DNA from: Acidimicrobiales bacterium MED-G01
GTDB taxonomy: Bacteria > Actinomycetota > Acidimicrobiia > Acidimicrobiales > Poriferisodalaceae
Direction of reading: 5' to 3'
Length of the DNA stretch: 64,000 bases
Assembly: GCA_002457435.1 (NCBI GenBank)
Contig: NTLA01000007.1
Span: 1-64,000 of the forward strand
The notes under the pieces are model-generated. The model did no database searches. It was not told where the DNA came from and saw only the letters and a program-made list of their open reading frames with translations. Of this stretch, positions 44,425 through 53,509 are shown piece after piece. How positions within the stretch are numbered: the first letter of the stretch is position 1; every line of letters begins with the position of its first letter. The position numbers and the translations under genes are program-made.

Positions 44425-45519
44425 TTAGCTGACCGCTGACTCTAATTGGCTACTCGTGTCATGGATCACCAGTCGATCGTCGCCGTTGCGTCGAGCACGG
44501 AAAGCTTTTCGGCCTGCCGCTTCGATTAACTCGTCAGGGCTACCAACCCGATTCGGGCTGTACGCAACTCCAACTCGGGGATCTACCTCTACGGACACTC
44601 CCGAAACAGACACCGGGCTTTCCAACCGTTTCAGAACTCGTTCCCCAACCACAGTTGCATCCATTAGTTCATGCAGACCCTCGAGGAGAACAACAAAGGC
44701 ATCTGCGTCGCTAGTTAACACTTGGTCCTCTAATCGCACAGCACCACTAATTCTTTTCGCAACGACTTCGCGTAAGTCCTCGGGTGAAACTCGTGAAGGC
44801 AACTGATCAGCCACTGCTATATCGACGTACACCACGGCAAAGGCATCGCCCGGGGAACGTCGCCGCTCTTTTCTGTCTTCTGCGGCATCACCACGGTTCA
44901 AAACCATTGAGAACACCGAACTCAGTTGTCTGTAGTTAGCGGTTGCAACTCCGACTACCAATAACACAGCGACCTGTTGAGCAGTTGTCCACAATTCGAA
45001 TTGGACGTCCTGGTAACGGCTAGCTGCCCATATTTCCCCACCTATGTATGCGGCGAACAGTGCCGTGAACCAGCCCGCTACCTGCTTGCCTTCCAGTCTG
45101 AGCACAGCTTGAGTGATCGGAAACAGCAACAAAACCCAGAGGCTGCTTGCTGGATTGAGACCGACAAGCCAAATAGCAGCAAATACGATTAGCGCATCCA
45201 GAACAAGTTCAATGGTCCGGCGTTGCAACGCCACTTTCTCCGATACCCGAGGATCTCGCGTTGGGTCGACGAAATTCACAAACATCAGTAACCCTGCCAA
45301 CACGACACCGAGCGGCATCGGCGGAAGACTCGCACCAGGAATAGCGTCGGCAGCTTCAGCTGCCAGCATCAGGACCATGACCACGGCAGCGAAACTTCGA
45401 ACGCGTCGCGCCATCGCTGCATTTCGACGAAGCGACATGTTCACTGCTTGCGGCTCTGGGTCAGATTGTTGATCTGACGAGTCGTCGTCGACGTCTTCTA
45501 ATTCGGGCAAGGAGGTCAA
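44425..45519 (-). CDS. Membrane protein with a degenerate GGDEF-like domain
   Basis: A 364-residue protein. An acidic N-terminus is followed by about five to six membrane helices (40-195). A cytoplasmic domain (about 222-355) then has the outline of a diguanylate cyclase: AFAVVYVDIAVADQLP near the start, EVVAKRISGAVRLEDQVLTS, and a C-terminal VGVAYSPNRVGSPDELIEAAGRKAFRAR. The GGDEF signature itself is replaced by SDADAF (270-275), so cyclase activity is unlikely. It may bind nucleotide or act as a regulator. The start is uncertain (TTG at 45519, or ATG at 45438). Confidence 0.72.
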   Translation of the reverse strand: MTSLPELEDVDDDSSDQQSDPEPQAVNMSLRRNAAMARRVRSFAAVVMVLMLAAEAADAIPGASLPPMPLGVVLAGLLMFVNFVDPTRDPRVSEKVALQRRTIELVLDALIVFAAIWLVGLNPASSLWVLLLFPITQAVLRLEGKQVAGWFTALFAAYIGGEIWAASRYQDVQFELWTTAQQVAVLLVVGVATANYRQLSSVFSMVLNRGDAAEDRKERRRSPGDAFAVVYVDIAVADQLPSRVSPEDLREVVAKRISGAVRLEDQVLTSDADAFVVLLEGLHELMDATVVGERVLKRLESPVSVSGVSVEVDPRVGVAYSPNRVGSPDELIEAAGRKAFRARRNGDDRLVIHDTSSQLESAVS

Positions 45520-45664
45520 AGTGGTGATGTGAAGCCAGAGTACGGATAACTACCCAATCAGAGTGGTATTTGCCGTCGCTTTCTTTTGACTTCTCTCTCA
45601 CATCATCGTTAGATCAATTCAGTAGATATGGCCCATAAGTCTTGGGTGAGAACGATGCTCCAGA

Positions 45665-45670
45665 TACCGT
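45665..45670 (+). promoter_or_regulatory. Putative -10 hexamer (TACCGT) of a leaderless transcript
   Basis: TACCGT ends seven bases before the ATG at 45678 of valS and decides that start over the upstream TTG at 45642. Confidence 0.45.
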
Positions 45671-45677
45671 TCACGTC

Positions 45678-48260
45678 ATGGCGACGGTTCCTGACAAACC
45701 AACTATCGAAGGTCTTGAGTCCAAATGGAACGAGATCTGGGAGAAGGAATCTATTTACCGATTCGATAGGAGCAAGAACCGAGAAGAAATTTTCAGCATC
45801 GATACACCACCACCGACGGTGAGCGGTTCCTTGCATGTTGGTCACGTCTTCAGTTACACACACACCGACACCATTGCTAGGTATCAACGAATGACCGGGG
45901 CAGAAGTTTTCTACCCCATGGGGTGGGACGACAACGGTCTACCTACCGAACGCCGGGTCCAGAATTACTTTGGAGTCCGTTGCGACCCCACACTCCCCTA
46001 CGAACCTGACTTTGAACCGCCAGAAGACGCTGGGGATGAAAAAACCATCAAAAAACGCGGAGAGATCAATGTTTCAAGGCGAAACTTTGTTGACCTATGT
46101 CACATCCTGACCGTTGAAGATGAACAAGCTTTTGAAGACTTGTGGCGTCAATTAGGACTGAGTGTCGATTGGTCTATGACCTACGCCACGATCGACGAAC
46201 ACTGCCAACGCGTCGCTCAAAAAGCATTTATCAGAAACCTCGAACGAGGCGAGGCATACCAGACGGAGGCTCCTTCATTATGGGATGTGACTTTTCGGAC
46301 TGCTGTCGCTCAGGCTGAGTTAGAGGACCGGGAACAATCAAGCGCTTATCATCAACTCAAGTTTCATAGTTCGTCGGACCATGGCGAAATTATTATCGAC
46401 ACAACCAGGCCTGAACTGCTGCCGGCCTGTGTTGCGTTGGTAACTCATCCTGATGATGGCCGATACCAGCATCTTCTCGGAACAACGGCTACGACCCCGG
46501 TATTCGGTGTCGAAGTACCAATCCTTAGCCATGAGTTAGCTGACCCGGAAAAGGGAACAGGCATCGCGATGGTCTGCACTTTTGGCGACACGACGGACGT
46601 CACTTGGTGGAGAGAATTAGAACTACCGGTCCGAGCCATAATCGATCGGTCCGGTCGTATCGTCGCCGAGGCACCTGAGGCCATCACTTCTCAAGGGGGT
46701 TTGGAAGCCTTCGCATCGATGGCGGGGAAAACTATTTTCTCTGCAAAAAAGGAGATAGTTGAACTGCTTCAGGACGCTGGGGAAATGGTTGGTGAACCAC
46801 GACCCATTAATCACGCCGTGAAATTTTTCGAAAAAGGCGACCGACCGTTAGAGATCGTTACTAGTCGCCAGTGGTACATAAGAAACGGAGGAAGAGACGC
46901 TGACCTCAACCAAGCACTCATAGCTCGTGGTGATGAAATGAGATGGCATCCGCCATACATGCAAGCCCGATACAGCAATTGGATCGAAGGACTAAACGGT
47001 GACTGGCTCATCAGCCGTCAACGCTTCTTCGGTGTCCCGATTCCTCTCTGGTACAAGGTTGATGATCGAGGCGAGATCTTGTGGGAGGAACGGATAGTCC
47101 CGGAAGAAACAGAACTTCCCATTGATCCTTCCTCGCACACTCCTTCAGGCTTTGACGAAACTCAGAGAAACCAGCCTGGAGGGTTCATAGGCGAAGTCGA
47201 CATTATGGACACTTGGGCAACTTCGTCGCTGACACCTCAAATTGCCTGTGGTTGGGGCGAAGACGATGACCTATTTTCTCGGACATACCCAATGGATATG
47301 CGTCCCCAAGGTCACGACATTATTAGGACTTGGCTTTTCTCAACAGCAGTTCGTTCTCATTTAGAAGAAGCCACTGCCCCTTGGCGTAACTGCGCTCTTT
47401 CGGGCTGGATCTTAGATCCAGATCGAAAAAAGATGTCTAAGTCAAAGGGCAACGTGGTTACCCCTAAAGCACTTTTAGATCAATACGGATCTGACGCAGT
47501 TAGGTACTGGGCAGCCAACGGCCGACCCGGTACTGACACCGCTTTTGACGAAGGTCAGATGAAAATCGGCCGGCGGTTAGCCATCAAGATTTTAAATGTA
47601 TCCAAATTCAGTTTGACTCTCGCCGGTGACTCCGAGGCTGATCTCGGTTCGGTCTCTAACCCTCTTGACCAAGCCCTACTTTCTAAATTGGCTGTTCTCA
47701 TCGAAACTGCGACCGCTGCATTCGATGACTTCGATTACGCCCGGGCGCTCGAGAGAACGGAGCAATTCTTCTGGAGTTTCACCGACGACTACGTGGAATT
47801 GGTCAAAGCTCGCGCATACGGCAGTCAAGGCCCTCAAGAAGCCGAGTCAGCACACACCACTTTAGTAATTACGCTTGACGCCCTACTGCGTCTCTTTGCG
47901 CCATTTCTTCCATTCGTCACCGCTGAGGTCTGGGGATGGTCACACCAAGATTCGATTCATAGCTCGCCATGGCCGACAAAGGTGAACCTAACCAAAGGTC
48001 TACCCAAAGAAATTGACATCAGAATTCTTGACGCAGCTTCAGAAACCTTGTCTGAAGTTCGAAGAGCCAAAACCGAAGCAAAACGAAGTCTAAAAGTAAA
48101 GGCTGAAAAAGTTGTTGTGGCCGCTACCAGCGAACACATCAACCTGGTGAATTTGGTGCGCAGCGACTTGGTGGAGGCCGGCAACATCGAAACACTCGAG
48201 CTAGTAAAACAAGAGGGAATTACACCTAAGGTTGAGGTAACTCTCGCAGAAGAGGAGTAG
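45678..48260 (+). CDS. valS: Valine-tRNA ligase, archaeal-type
   Basis: Class I synthetase of 860 residues. HIGH appears as HVGH (53-56 in SGSLHVGHVFSYTHTD) and KMSKS at 585-589. The segment MGWDDNGLPTERRVQNYFG replaces the GTDHAG form of ordinary bacterial ValS and is characteristic of the archaeal-like type also found in Rickettsia and some actinobacteria. An editing domain and a C-terminal anticodon-binding domain follow, and the short C-terminal coiled part (SEVRRAKTEAKRSLKVK) is present. The start at ATG 45678 fits a leaderless promoter. Confidence 0.95.
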   Translation: MATVPDKPTIEGLESKWNEIWEKESIYRFDRSKNREEIFSIDTPPPTVSGSLHVGHVFSYTHTDTIARYQRMTGAEVFYPMGWDDNGLPTERRVQNYFGVRCDPTLPYEPDFEPPEDAGDEKTIKKRGEINVSRRNFVDLCHILTVEDEQAFEDLWRQLGLSVDWSMTYATIDEHCQRVAQKAFIRNLERGEAYQTEAPSLWDVTFRTAVAQAELEDREQSSAYHQLKFHSSSDHGEIIIDTTRPELLPACVALVTHPDDGRYQHLLGTTATTPVFGVEVPILSHELADPEKGTGIAMVCTFGDTTDVTWWRELELPVRAIIDRSGRIVAEAPEAITSQGGLEAFASMAGKTIFSAKKEIVELLQDAGEMVGEPRPINHAVKFFEKGDRPLEIVTSRQWYIRNGGRDADLNQALIARGDEMRWHPPYMQARYSNWIEGLNGDWLISRQRFFGVPIPLWYKVDDRGEILWEERIVPEETELPIDPSSHTPSGFDETQRNQPGGFIGEVDIMDTWATSSLTPQIACGWGEDDDLFSRTYPMDMRPQGHDIIRTWLFSTAVRSHLEEATAPWRNCALSGWILDPDRKKMSKSKGNVVTPKALLDQYGSDAVRYWAANGRPGTDTAFDEGQMKIGRRLAIKILNVSKFSLTLAGDSEADLGSVSNPLDQALLSKLAVLIETATAAFDDFDYARALERTEQFFWSFTDDYVELVKARAYGSQGPQEAESAHTTLVITLDALLRLFAPFLPFVTAEVWGWSHQDSIHSSPWPTKVNLTKGLPKEIDIRILDAASETLSEVRRAKTEAKRSLKVKAEKVVVAATSEHINLVNLVRSDLVEAGNIETLELVKQEGITPKVEVTLAEEE

Positions 48261-48306
48261 TCATCTCGTCTGCGCTCAAACCCATGATTCATATAACTCT
48301 ATTTCA

Positions 48307-49587
48307 ATGATCCGATTTTCTTTCGCTGCTGCGCTTCTCGCCGCTGTGCTCTGCTGGGGACCGCCAGACGCGACCGCTGCTGATTGGCTCGAACCAGGTC
48401 TATATCCGCCTACCGATTCTCACCGAAGCGGAGAAATCCATGCCTTCGGAAATACTCGAACCTTGGGTGACTTAGCTATACAAGGGTTACCAGATCTTGC
48501 GGCCATGGCTTCATCAAAAAGTGGCGCCGGTTACTGGATCTCGAATACCGTCGGCCGGGTTTTCGCGTTCGGTGATGCTGTCCATCGGGGCGATTTACGG
48601 TCAATTTCTTTAGACGCTCCGGTGGTAGATCTGGCAGTCACACCAGACGGCGACGGCTATTGGCTCGTAACCGGCAACGGGGTCGTATACGCGTTCGGAA
48701 CAGCTCTTTGGAGGGGATCCGTTGCGCACCTTGACCTGCGGGCACCAATCGTTGATCTCGAACCCCTTGCATCCGGAAATGGTTACTGGCTGACCGCTGC
48801 TGACGGAGGAGTGTTCGCTTTCGGGGACGCACAATTTTTGGGAGGACTGGCGGACCGTTCGTTATATAGGCCCATCATTGAGCTGTTATCCACCTCTGAT
48901 GGGACTGGTTACTTGCTCGTTGGTGCCGACGGCGCCGTCTACCCGCGAGGAACAGCACGTTTTCATGGATCTCTCGCCAACAATGAAGTGTCGAGCAGCC
49001 TGATTGTGGCGGCGGCTCAAAGCCCAGACGGGGACGGCTACTGGCTCGTTAGCCAAAGAGGAAAAGTGTTCACGTTCGGAACAGCCCCGCACTTCGGACA
49101 AATGATCGCTCACGAGCTAGCCCCCATCGGCGCCTTTGCCGCTAATGAAAGCGGCGGCTACTGGATGATGACTTCAGAACCCCCTGGAGTTCCTCCAGAT
49201 TCGGGATCGGGACGCCGAGTGATTTTCTCAAATGAACGGCACCGAGTTTGGCTCGTTGAATCGGACGGATCTATCAGCGGAAACTTTTTTGTTAGCGGCC
49301 GCGCAGACCAGCCCAAACCTGGCGACTATCAGGTGTTTTCTATGTCCCGACACACCATCGCAGGTCACGATGACATCCGAATGGAGTACATGGTGCGATT
49401 TACTTGGGGAGTGGAACAAGCGATCGGCTTTCATAACATCCCAATTGACGGGTTTGGTGAAGCCATGCAATCAGAGGCGCAACTGGGAACCTACCGATCA
49501 GAGGGGTGCGTGCGGCTACGAGACGACCAGGCCGCAGCCTTGTTCACCTGGGCGAGGGTGGGCACTCAAGTGATTGTCGTCGACTGA
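48307..49587 (+). CDS. Secreted YWLV-repeat protein with C-terminal L,D-transpeptidase (YkuD) domain
   Basis: A 426-residue exported protein. A signal peptide (about 1-25, ending ATAAD) is followed by six repeats of about 42 residues, each with a GYW or GYL turn (residues 75, 117, 159, 201, 244 and 284) and a following VFAFGDA-like strand, as expected for a beta-propeller. The C-terminal part (about 305-426) is a YkuD domain with H376 in GFHN and the catalytic cysteine C401 in SEGCVR. L,D-transpeptidases form 3-3 cross-links or attach proteins to peptidoglycan. Such YWLV repeats are abundant in Acidimicrobiia; the fusion suggests a wall-binding propeller. Confidence 0.87.
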   Translation: MIRFSFAAALLAAVLCWGPPDATAADWLEPGLYPPTDSHRSGEIHAFGNTRTLGDLAIQGLPDLAAMASSKSGAGYWISNTVGRVFAFGDAVHRGDLRSISLDAPVVDLAVTPDGDGYWLVTGNGVVYAFGTALWRGSVAHLDLRAPIVDLEPLASGNGYWLTAADGGVFAFGDAQFLGGLADRSLYRPIIELLSTSDGTGYLLVGADGAVYPRGTARFHGSLANNEVSSSLIVAAAQSPDGDGYWLVSQRGKVFTFGTAPHFGQMIAHELAPIGAFAANESGGYWMMTSEPPGVPPDSGSGRRVIFSNERHRVWLVESDGSISGNFFVSGRADQPKPGDYQVFSMSRHTIAGHDDIRMEYMVRFTWGVEQAIGFHNIPIDGFGEAMQSEAQLGTYRSEGCVRLRDDQAAALFTWARVGTQVIVVD

Positions 49588-49599
49588 GCGGACCGGCGC

Positions 49600-50682
49600 T
49601 TACTCCGAGTCGTCAGTCCCCCCACCTCGGGTCCCGGTCTGGAATCCCGGTCCTTCCTTCTTGACGGGATCTTTCTGATCAGCCTCACTCTTCAACCACA
49701 CCGTCCGTTGAGGGAACGGGATCTCTATACCCGCTTCATCAAAGGCTTCCTTGATTCGTTTCCTTAGCACCCGTCCAGTGCTCCACTGTTCCGAAGGTTC
49801 AGTCCTCACCGACAGGCGAATAGTTACAGCATCCGCACCAAAATTTTGGACTCCCGAAATGACTGGTTCCTCGACGATTGTTGCTTCCTCAAGCTGTTCT
49901 TCCCAGAGCCCGTCTGCGACCGCTTTGATCGTCTCCATTGCCAAATCAAGATCGGTGTCATAGGCGACGTCGATATCCAGAATCGCTCGAGCCCACACTT
50001 GTGACATATTTCCGACGCGACGAATTTCACCGTTAGGGATATGCCACAAAGTGCCCCGCACATCGCGAATCCGGGTAGTCCTCAAACCCACTGACTCGAC
50101 CGTGCCGGTTGCCTCACCGGCATCAATTACGTCACCTACGCCGTACTGGTCTTCTATAAGCATAAAAATGCCGCTGAGTAGATCACCGACCAGTGCCTGA
50201 GAACCGAAACCAATTGCGACGCCGACGATGCCCGCCCCCGCGATGAGGGGCCCCAGGTTGATATCAAATTCACCGAGCAACATCATGATGGTCACTACAC
50301 CAATCACCGCTGAGGCAATGCTCTTGAATAGAACCCCGAGAGTTTTAGCTCGTTGCCTCGCTCGCTCCGTTCGTTCGCGTAGCGAAGCAAGTTTCTCGGT
50401 GAGTATGTCTCGACGCAACGTCCCTGTCGCTGCCTCGGCAGCTTCAACGGCGTCGCGTTCTTCTGAAGATCGTTCAGACATAAGCCGGTCAATGAGCCCG
50501 TCGATTGCCCGGTGCACGACTCGCCGAATTATTAGCGCGAGTAGAGCAATTACGGCCACCTTGACTGGGCGGTCGACTACCCAGGTCGCCACGCCTGCTA
50601 AGTCCGAGTTACCGGTCCAGTCGAAAACTTTGCGACATAACCAATCGGGGTCTGTTCCACATGCTTCGTTCAATGTTGCGGC
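49600..50682 (-). CDS. Small-conductance mechanosensitive channel (MscS family)
   Basis: A 360-residue MscS-type channel protecting against osmotic downshock. Three N-terminal membrane segments lead into the pore helix and the conserved VAIGFGSQALVGDLLSGIFML, followed by DQYGVGDVIDAG and VWARAILDIDVAYDTD of the cytoplasmic beta and alpha-beta domains. A charged helical stretch (ERTERARQRAK) precedes the third helix. The ATG at 50682 is chosen; the frame also opens at a TTG (50760) with no ribosome binding site. The C-terminal tail is charged and low in complexity. It is divergent from an enoyl-CoA hydratase gene. Confidence 0.92.
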   Translation of the reverse strand, partial: AATLNEACGTDPDWLCRKVFDWTGNSDLAGVATWVVDRPVKVAVIALLALIIRRVVHRAIDGLIDRLMSERSSEERDAVEAAEAATGTLRRDILTEKLASLRERTERARQRAKTLGVLFKSIASAVIGVVTIMMLLGEFDINLGPLIAGAGIVGVAIGFGSQALVGDLLSGIFMLIEDQYGVGDVIDAGEATGTVESVGLRTTRIRDVRGTLWHIPNGEIRRVGNMSQVWARAILDIDVAYDTDLDLAMETIKAVADGLWEEQLEEATIVEEPVISGVQNFGADAVTIRLSVRTEPSEQWSTGRVLRKRIKEAFDEAGIEIPFPQRTVWLKSEADQKDPVKKEGPGFQTGTRGGGTDDSE

Positions 50683-50751
50683 CATTGAAGAAAAAGTATC
50701 AATCACATACACCAGCTTACGTTCACCTATATGTAACACCTGTGCACTCAC

Positions 50752-50757
50752 TAGGCT
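50752..50757 (+). promoter_or_regulatory. Putative -10 hexamer (TAGGCT) of a leaderless transcript
   Basis: TAGGCT ends seven bases before the GTG at 50765, which starts the first enoyl-CoA hydratase gene. Confidence 0.45.
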
Positions 50758-50764
50758 CAAAGTC

Positions 50765-51550
50765 GTGACAGATTCAGACGAAGCAACTCTCTACGCGGCA
50801 GTTAACGGGGTAGCAACCATCACCTTGAACCGCCCAGAGAACAAGAATGCTCTCAGTGTTGAGATGGTGAACTCACTCGGAGATAACCTCCAAGCCGCCC
50901 AGGGCGACCCTGAGGTCAGGGTCATTCTTTTCACCAACAATGGCAATACCTTTTGCGCAGGCGCTGATCTCAAGGCGAACCAGCCTGGGGTAACTCAACC
51001 TACCGCTCGTCACAGTTTTGTTCAGATTCTTGATGACATCATTGAGTCGCCAAAGCCGGTGCTGGGTCAAATCGCAGGGCACTGCACTGGAGGCGGGGTC
51101 GGCCTAGCCGCAGCTCTCGATATCTCAATCGCCGCGGATGACATCATTATCGGCTTCACCGAGGTTCGAATCGGAGTAGCTCCGGCAGTTATCTCGGTGG
51201 TCTGTCTTCCCAAATTACGTCGAGCGGACGCCAGTGAACTCTTCCTGAACGGCGAACGAATCCCGGCTTCTCGAGCAGCTGAAGTGGGTCTCATCAACCG
51301 AGCTGTTCCGAGGGATCTCCTAGAGAATGAAGTGGGTGAGACTCTCGGCAAGGTTGTGCGCGGGGGACCAAACGCTCTTGCCGCCTCTAAACAACTGGTT
51401 TCTAAGGTCCCCCAAATGAGGAGAAGCGATGCGTGGGAGTGGACAGCTGAGCTAAGTCAGTCACTTTTCCAAAGTCCTGAAGCTGAAGAGGGAATCAGCG
51501 CCTTTAGAGAACGTCGCGATGCCGACTGGGTGCCGCAAAGTCAGCCGTAA
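50765..51550 (+). CDS. Enoyl-CoA hydratase/isomerase family protein (first copy)
   Basis: A 261-residue crotonase-fold protein. The oxyanion-hole segments are TFCAGADLK and GHCTGGGVGLAAALDISIA. The position of the first catalytic Glu has GFTEVRIGVAPAV; the second, normally after a P or A, lies in the same region. It hydrates enoyl-CoA or performs a related reaction. The frame runs upstream to 50228 opposite mscS, but the coding look begins at the GTG 50765, placed seven bases after TAGGCT. It is convergent with the DUF3048 gene. Confidence 0.9.
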   Translation: MTDSDEATLYAAVNGVATITLNRPENKNALSVEMVNSLGDNLQAAQGDPEVRVILFTNNGNTFCAGADLKANQPGVTQPTARHSFVQILDDIIESPKPVLGQIAGHCTGGGVGLAAALDISIAADDIIIGFTEVRIGVAPAVISVVCLPKLRRADASELFLNGERIPASRAAEVGLINRAVPRDLLENEVGETLGKVVRGGPNALAASKQLVSKVPQMRRSDAWEWTAELSQSLFQSPEAEEGISAFRERRDADWVPQSQP

Positions 51551-51567
51551 CAAACTGCCGTAGCAGC

Positions 51568-52668
51568 TTATTCGACGACTTGGACCTGCCCGACGCGTGG
51601 TAACGCTATCCAGACCCGACCGGGCGGCATAGCAATCGGTAGCCCGTCACGGTCGAAGTATCGCGTTACCTCCTCGGCTTGCGTTCGCTTCCAAGTGCCT
51701 TCTATGAGACTCCCCTCGAAAAGCACTAGGGATCTTCCTTCGCCTAGCAGCACAGCTTCGGGTGACCGTCCATCAGCCCTGCTGCGTGTGTAGGAAACGA
51801 CCTGGACGATGATCACATCCGGAGCGATAGCTACGCCTTCGGTGTCGACGTGAATCGTTCCGTTTTGGGTTCGAATCCAACCTTCTTGTTCATTCCACCG
51901 GTAGTTCACAAAGGTCGATCCGTAGTCGAGATTAACGCCAGTAACACGCGTTGCCGAAGCAGGTAATCCATCACCTGCGTCTTGACGGACAAACATCTTT
52001 GGTGGGGATCCACCATCCCCGCGACTAGTTCCAACGACTCGCAACGACTTTGTGTCACTGAATAGGTTGTGCGGTGATGGCCGCTCCCCCATGCGCTCAT
52101 AAACGTCCATAGCGGCGTTTGAACTTACGTCGACGTAGTCGACTTCTTGCAGCAACTCAAGCACAGCTTCGTTGCCGCCCGAGTTGGCAAACAGCGGCTT
52201 GTTCAAATTACGTAATAGATCAAAATCGCTGGTCCTAACCGAACGTATCGGTCCGACGTGTTCTGCTTGCTGCGAGTGAAAAAGAGCGGCAAAACGGGTG
52301 AGACCACCTTCAACTATTTCTTCGAAAACAACATCTGCGGAGTTGACTCCTGATTGGGGTCGAGCTCGGTCATGGTTATCGATTTTCACAATCAGCACTG
52401 GCCAATTTCCGACTTGGTCATCTCCAATTCCGGTCAGAGGCCAACTCTCGGAATCTTCTATTTCCTGTGCAGTTGTAGGCACCACATCTTGATCATCGTC
52501 TAGATCTGGGACACTGCCTTCAACAGTGACAGGTCCCTCTGCGGAGGCGATGTCTGTAACTGTCGTCGATGATGGTGACAGTCGAGCGCTGGGGGGAGTT
52601 CCGGCGCAACTCGCAGAGACTCCAGCCGCAAGCAGAAGAAAAAGGAGCCGCAGTTCTTTTCTGAGCAT
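51568..52668 (-). CDS. DUF3048 lipoprotein (YerB-like)
   Basis: A 366-residue lipoprotein. The N-terminal signal ends in a lipobox-like VSASC (about residue 21). After a Ser/Thr/Asp-rich linker the DUF3048 domain begins with WPVLIVKIDNHDRARPQSG and VGPIRSVRTSDFDLL, and the second half (APDVIIVQVVSY, GRVWIALP) is the C-terminal domain. The function is unknown; members are extracytoplasmic. The ATG at 52668 is chosen over a GTG at 52686. The linker and signal suggest a cell-surface role. Confidence 0.88.
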   Translation of the reverse strand: MLRKELRLLFLLLAAGVSASCAGTPPSARLSPSSTTVTDIASAEGPVTVEGSVPDLDDDQDVVPTTAQEIEDSESWPLTGIGDDQVGNWPVLIVKIDNHDRARPQSGVNSADVVFEEIVEGGLTRFAALFHSQQAEHVGPIRSVRTSDFDLLRNLNKPLFANSGGNEAVLELLQEVDYVDVSSNAAMDVYERMGERPSPHNLFSDTKSLRVVGTSRGDGGSPPKMFVRQDAGDGLPASATRVTGVNLDYGSTFVNYRWNEQEGWIRTQNGTIHVDTEGVAIAPDVIIVQVVSYTRSRADGRSPEAVLLGEGRSLVLFEGSLIEGTWKRTQAEEVTRYFDRDGLPIAMPPGRVWIALPRVGQVQVVE

Positions 52669-52710
52669 CGAGCCGAGACTAGTCACCTATCAACAGCTCC
52701 GAATGCCGTG

Positions 52711-52716
52711 TACCGT
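52711..52716 (+). promoter_or_regulatory. Putative -10 hexamer (TACCGT) of a leaderless transcript
   Basis: TACCGT ends seven bases before the GTG at 52724, the same hexamer and spacing as at valS. Confidence 0.45.
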
Positions 52717-52723
52717 TCTATCC

Positions 52724-53509
52724 GTGAGCGGAGCCGTACATATCCAACGAGAAGGCCATATTGGCTTCATCATTCTCGACCACCCAGAGCGCCATAACGC
52801 AATTAGCACCGACATGTGGCAAGGGTTACTCGATTCGGCAAATGAGCTCGGCGCTGACGAAGAAATCAGGGCGGTCTTACTGCGCGGTGATGGCGACAAA
52901 GCTTTTGCAGCCGGCGCAGACATCAGCGAATTCAACGACAAACGGACTGATAGTTCCGCAAATCAAGAATACGACGACGTATCGGATCAGGCCTACACGG
53001 CCTTAACCACAATGCCCAAGCCGTTAATTGCCATGGTCCACGGATACTGCATTGGTGGCGGACTCGCTGTAGCTCTTACCGCCGATTTGCGGATTGTTTC
53101 AGATGACGCCAAATTCGCCATTCCGGCTGCCCGTCTGGGACTTGGTTATCGCTCTGCCGGACTCGGTCGACTCGTTCAGTTAATCGGACCTTCGTCAACC
53201 AAGAGAATCATGTTTCTCGCAGACCGGTTCGGCGCCCAGGAAGCCCTATCTATGGGGCTGGTGAATCGAGTTGTTCCTAAGTTAGAGCTCGAAGCTGCGA
53301 CCACCGAGTGGTTAAACATTATTTGCGAAAACGCTCCACTGACTATCCAGGCAGCAAAGGCCGCGACTGATGAGTGGACGAAGCCGGAGTCAATCAGAAA
53401 TTTCGATGAGATTAACCAATTAGTAGATGCTTGCTTCGACAGCACCGACTACCGAGAGGGTGTTGAGGCCTTCATGGCAAAGCGAACTCCTCAATTCAGA
53501 GGACGCTAG
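52724..53509 (+). CDS. Enoyl-CoA hydratase/isomerase family protein (second copy)
   Basis: A 261-residue crotonase-fold protein. It carries KAFAAGADISEF and HGYCIGGGLAVALTADLRI oxyanion-hole segments and the active-site helix region FAIPAARLGLGYRSAGLGRL. It differs clearly from the copy at 50765 and is probably another member of acyl-CoA oxidation. The GTG at 52724 is preferred over the ATG at 52703 because TACCGT stands seven bases before it. Its TAG stop and the TAG stop of rsgA on the other strand share one CTAG (53506-53509). Confidence 0.9.
   Translation: MSGAVHIQREGHIGFIILDHPERHNAISTDMWQGLLDSANELGADEEIRAVLLRGDGDKAFAAGADISEFNDKRTDSSANQEYDDVSDQAYTALTTMPKPLIAMVHGYCIGGGLAVALTADLRIVSDDAKFAIPAARLGLGYRSAGLGRLVQLIGPSSTKRIMFLADRFGAQEALSMGLVNRVVPKLELEAATTEWLNIICENAPLTIQAAKAATDEWTKPESIRNFDEINQLVDACFDSTDYREGVEAFMAKRTPQFRGR

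Noticed and set aside
50228..50764. Long plus-strand open frame continuing upstream of the first enoyl-CoA hydratase
   Set aside because: It lies opposite mscS, is Ser/Arg/Thr-rich as shadow frames are, and the family N-terminus begins at the GTG 50765 beside a promoter-like hexamer.
52526..52723. Upstream extension of the second enoyl-CoA hydratase frame
   Set aside because: It lies opposite the DUF3048 signal region and has no similarity to the family; the crotonase fold starts after 52724.
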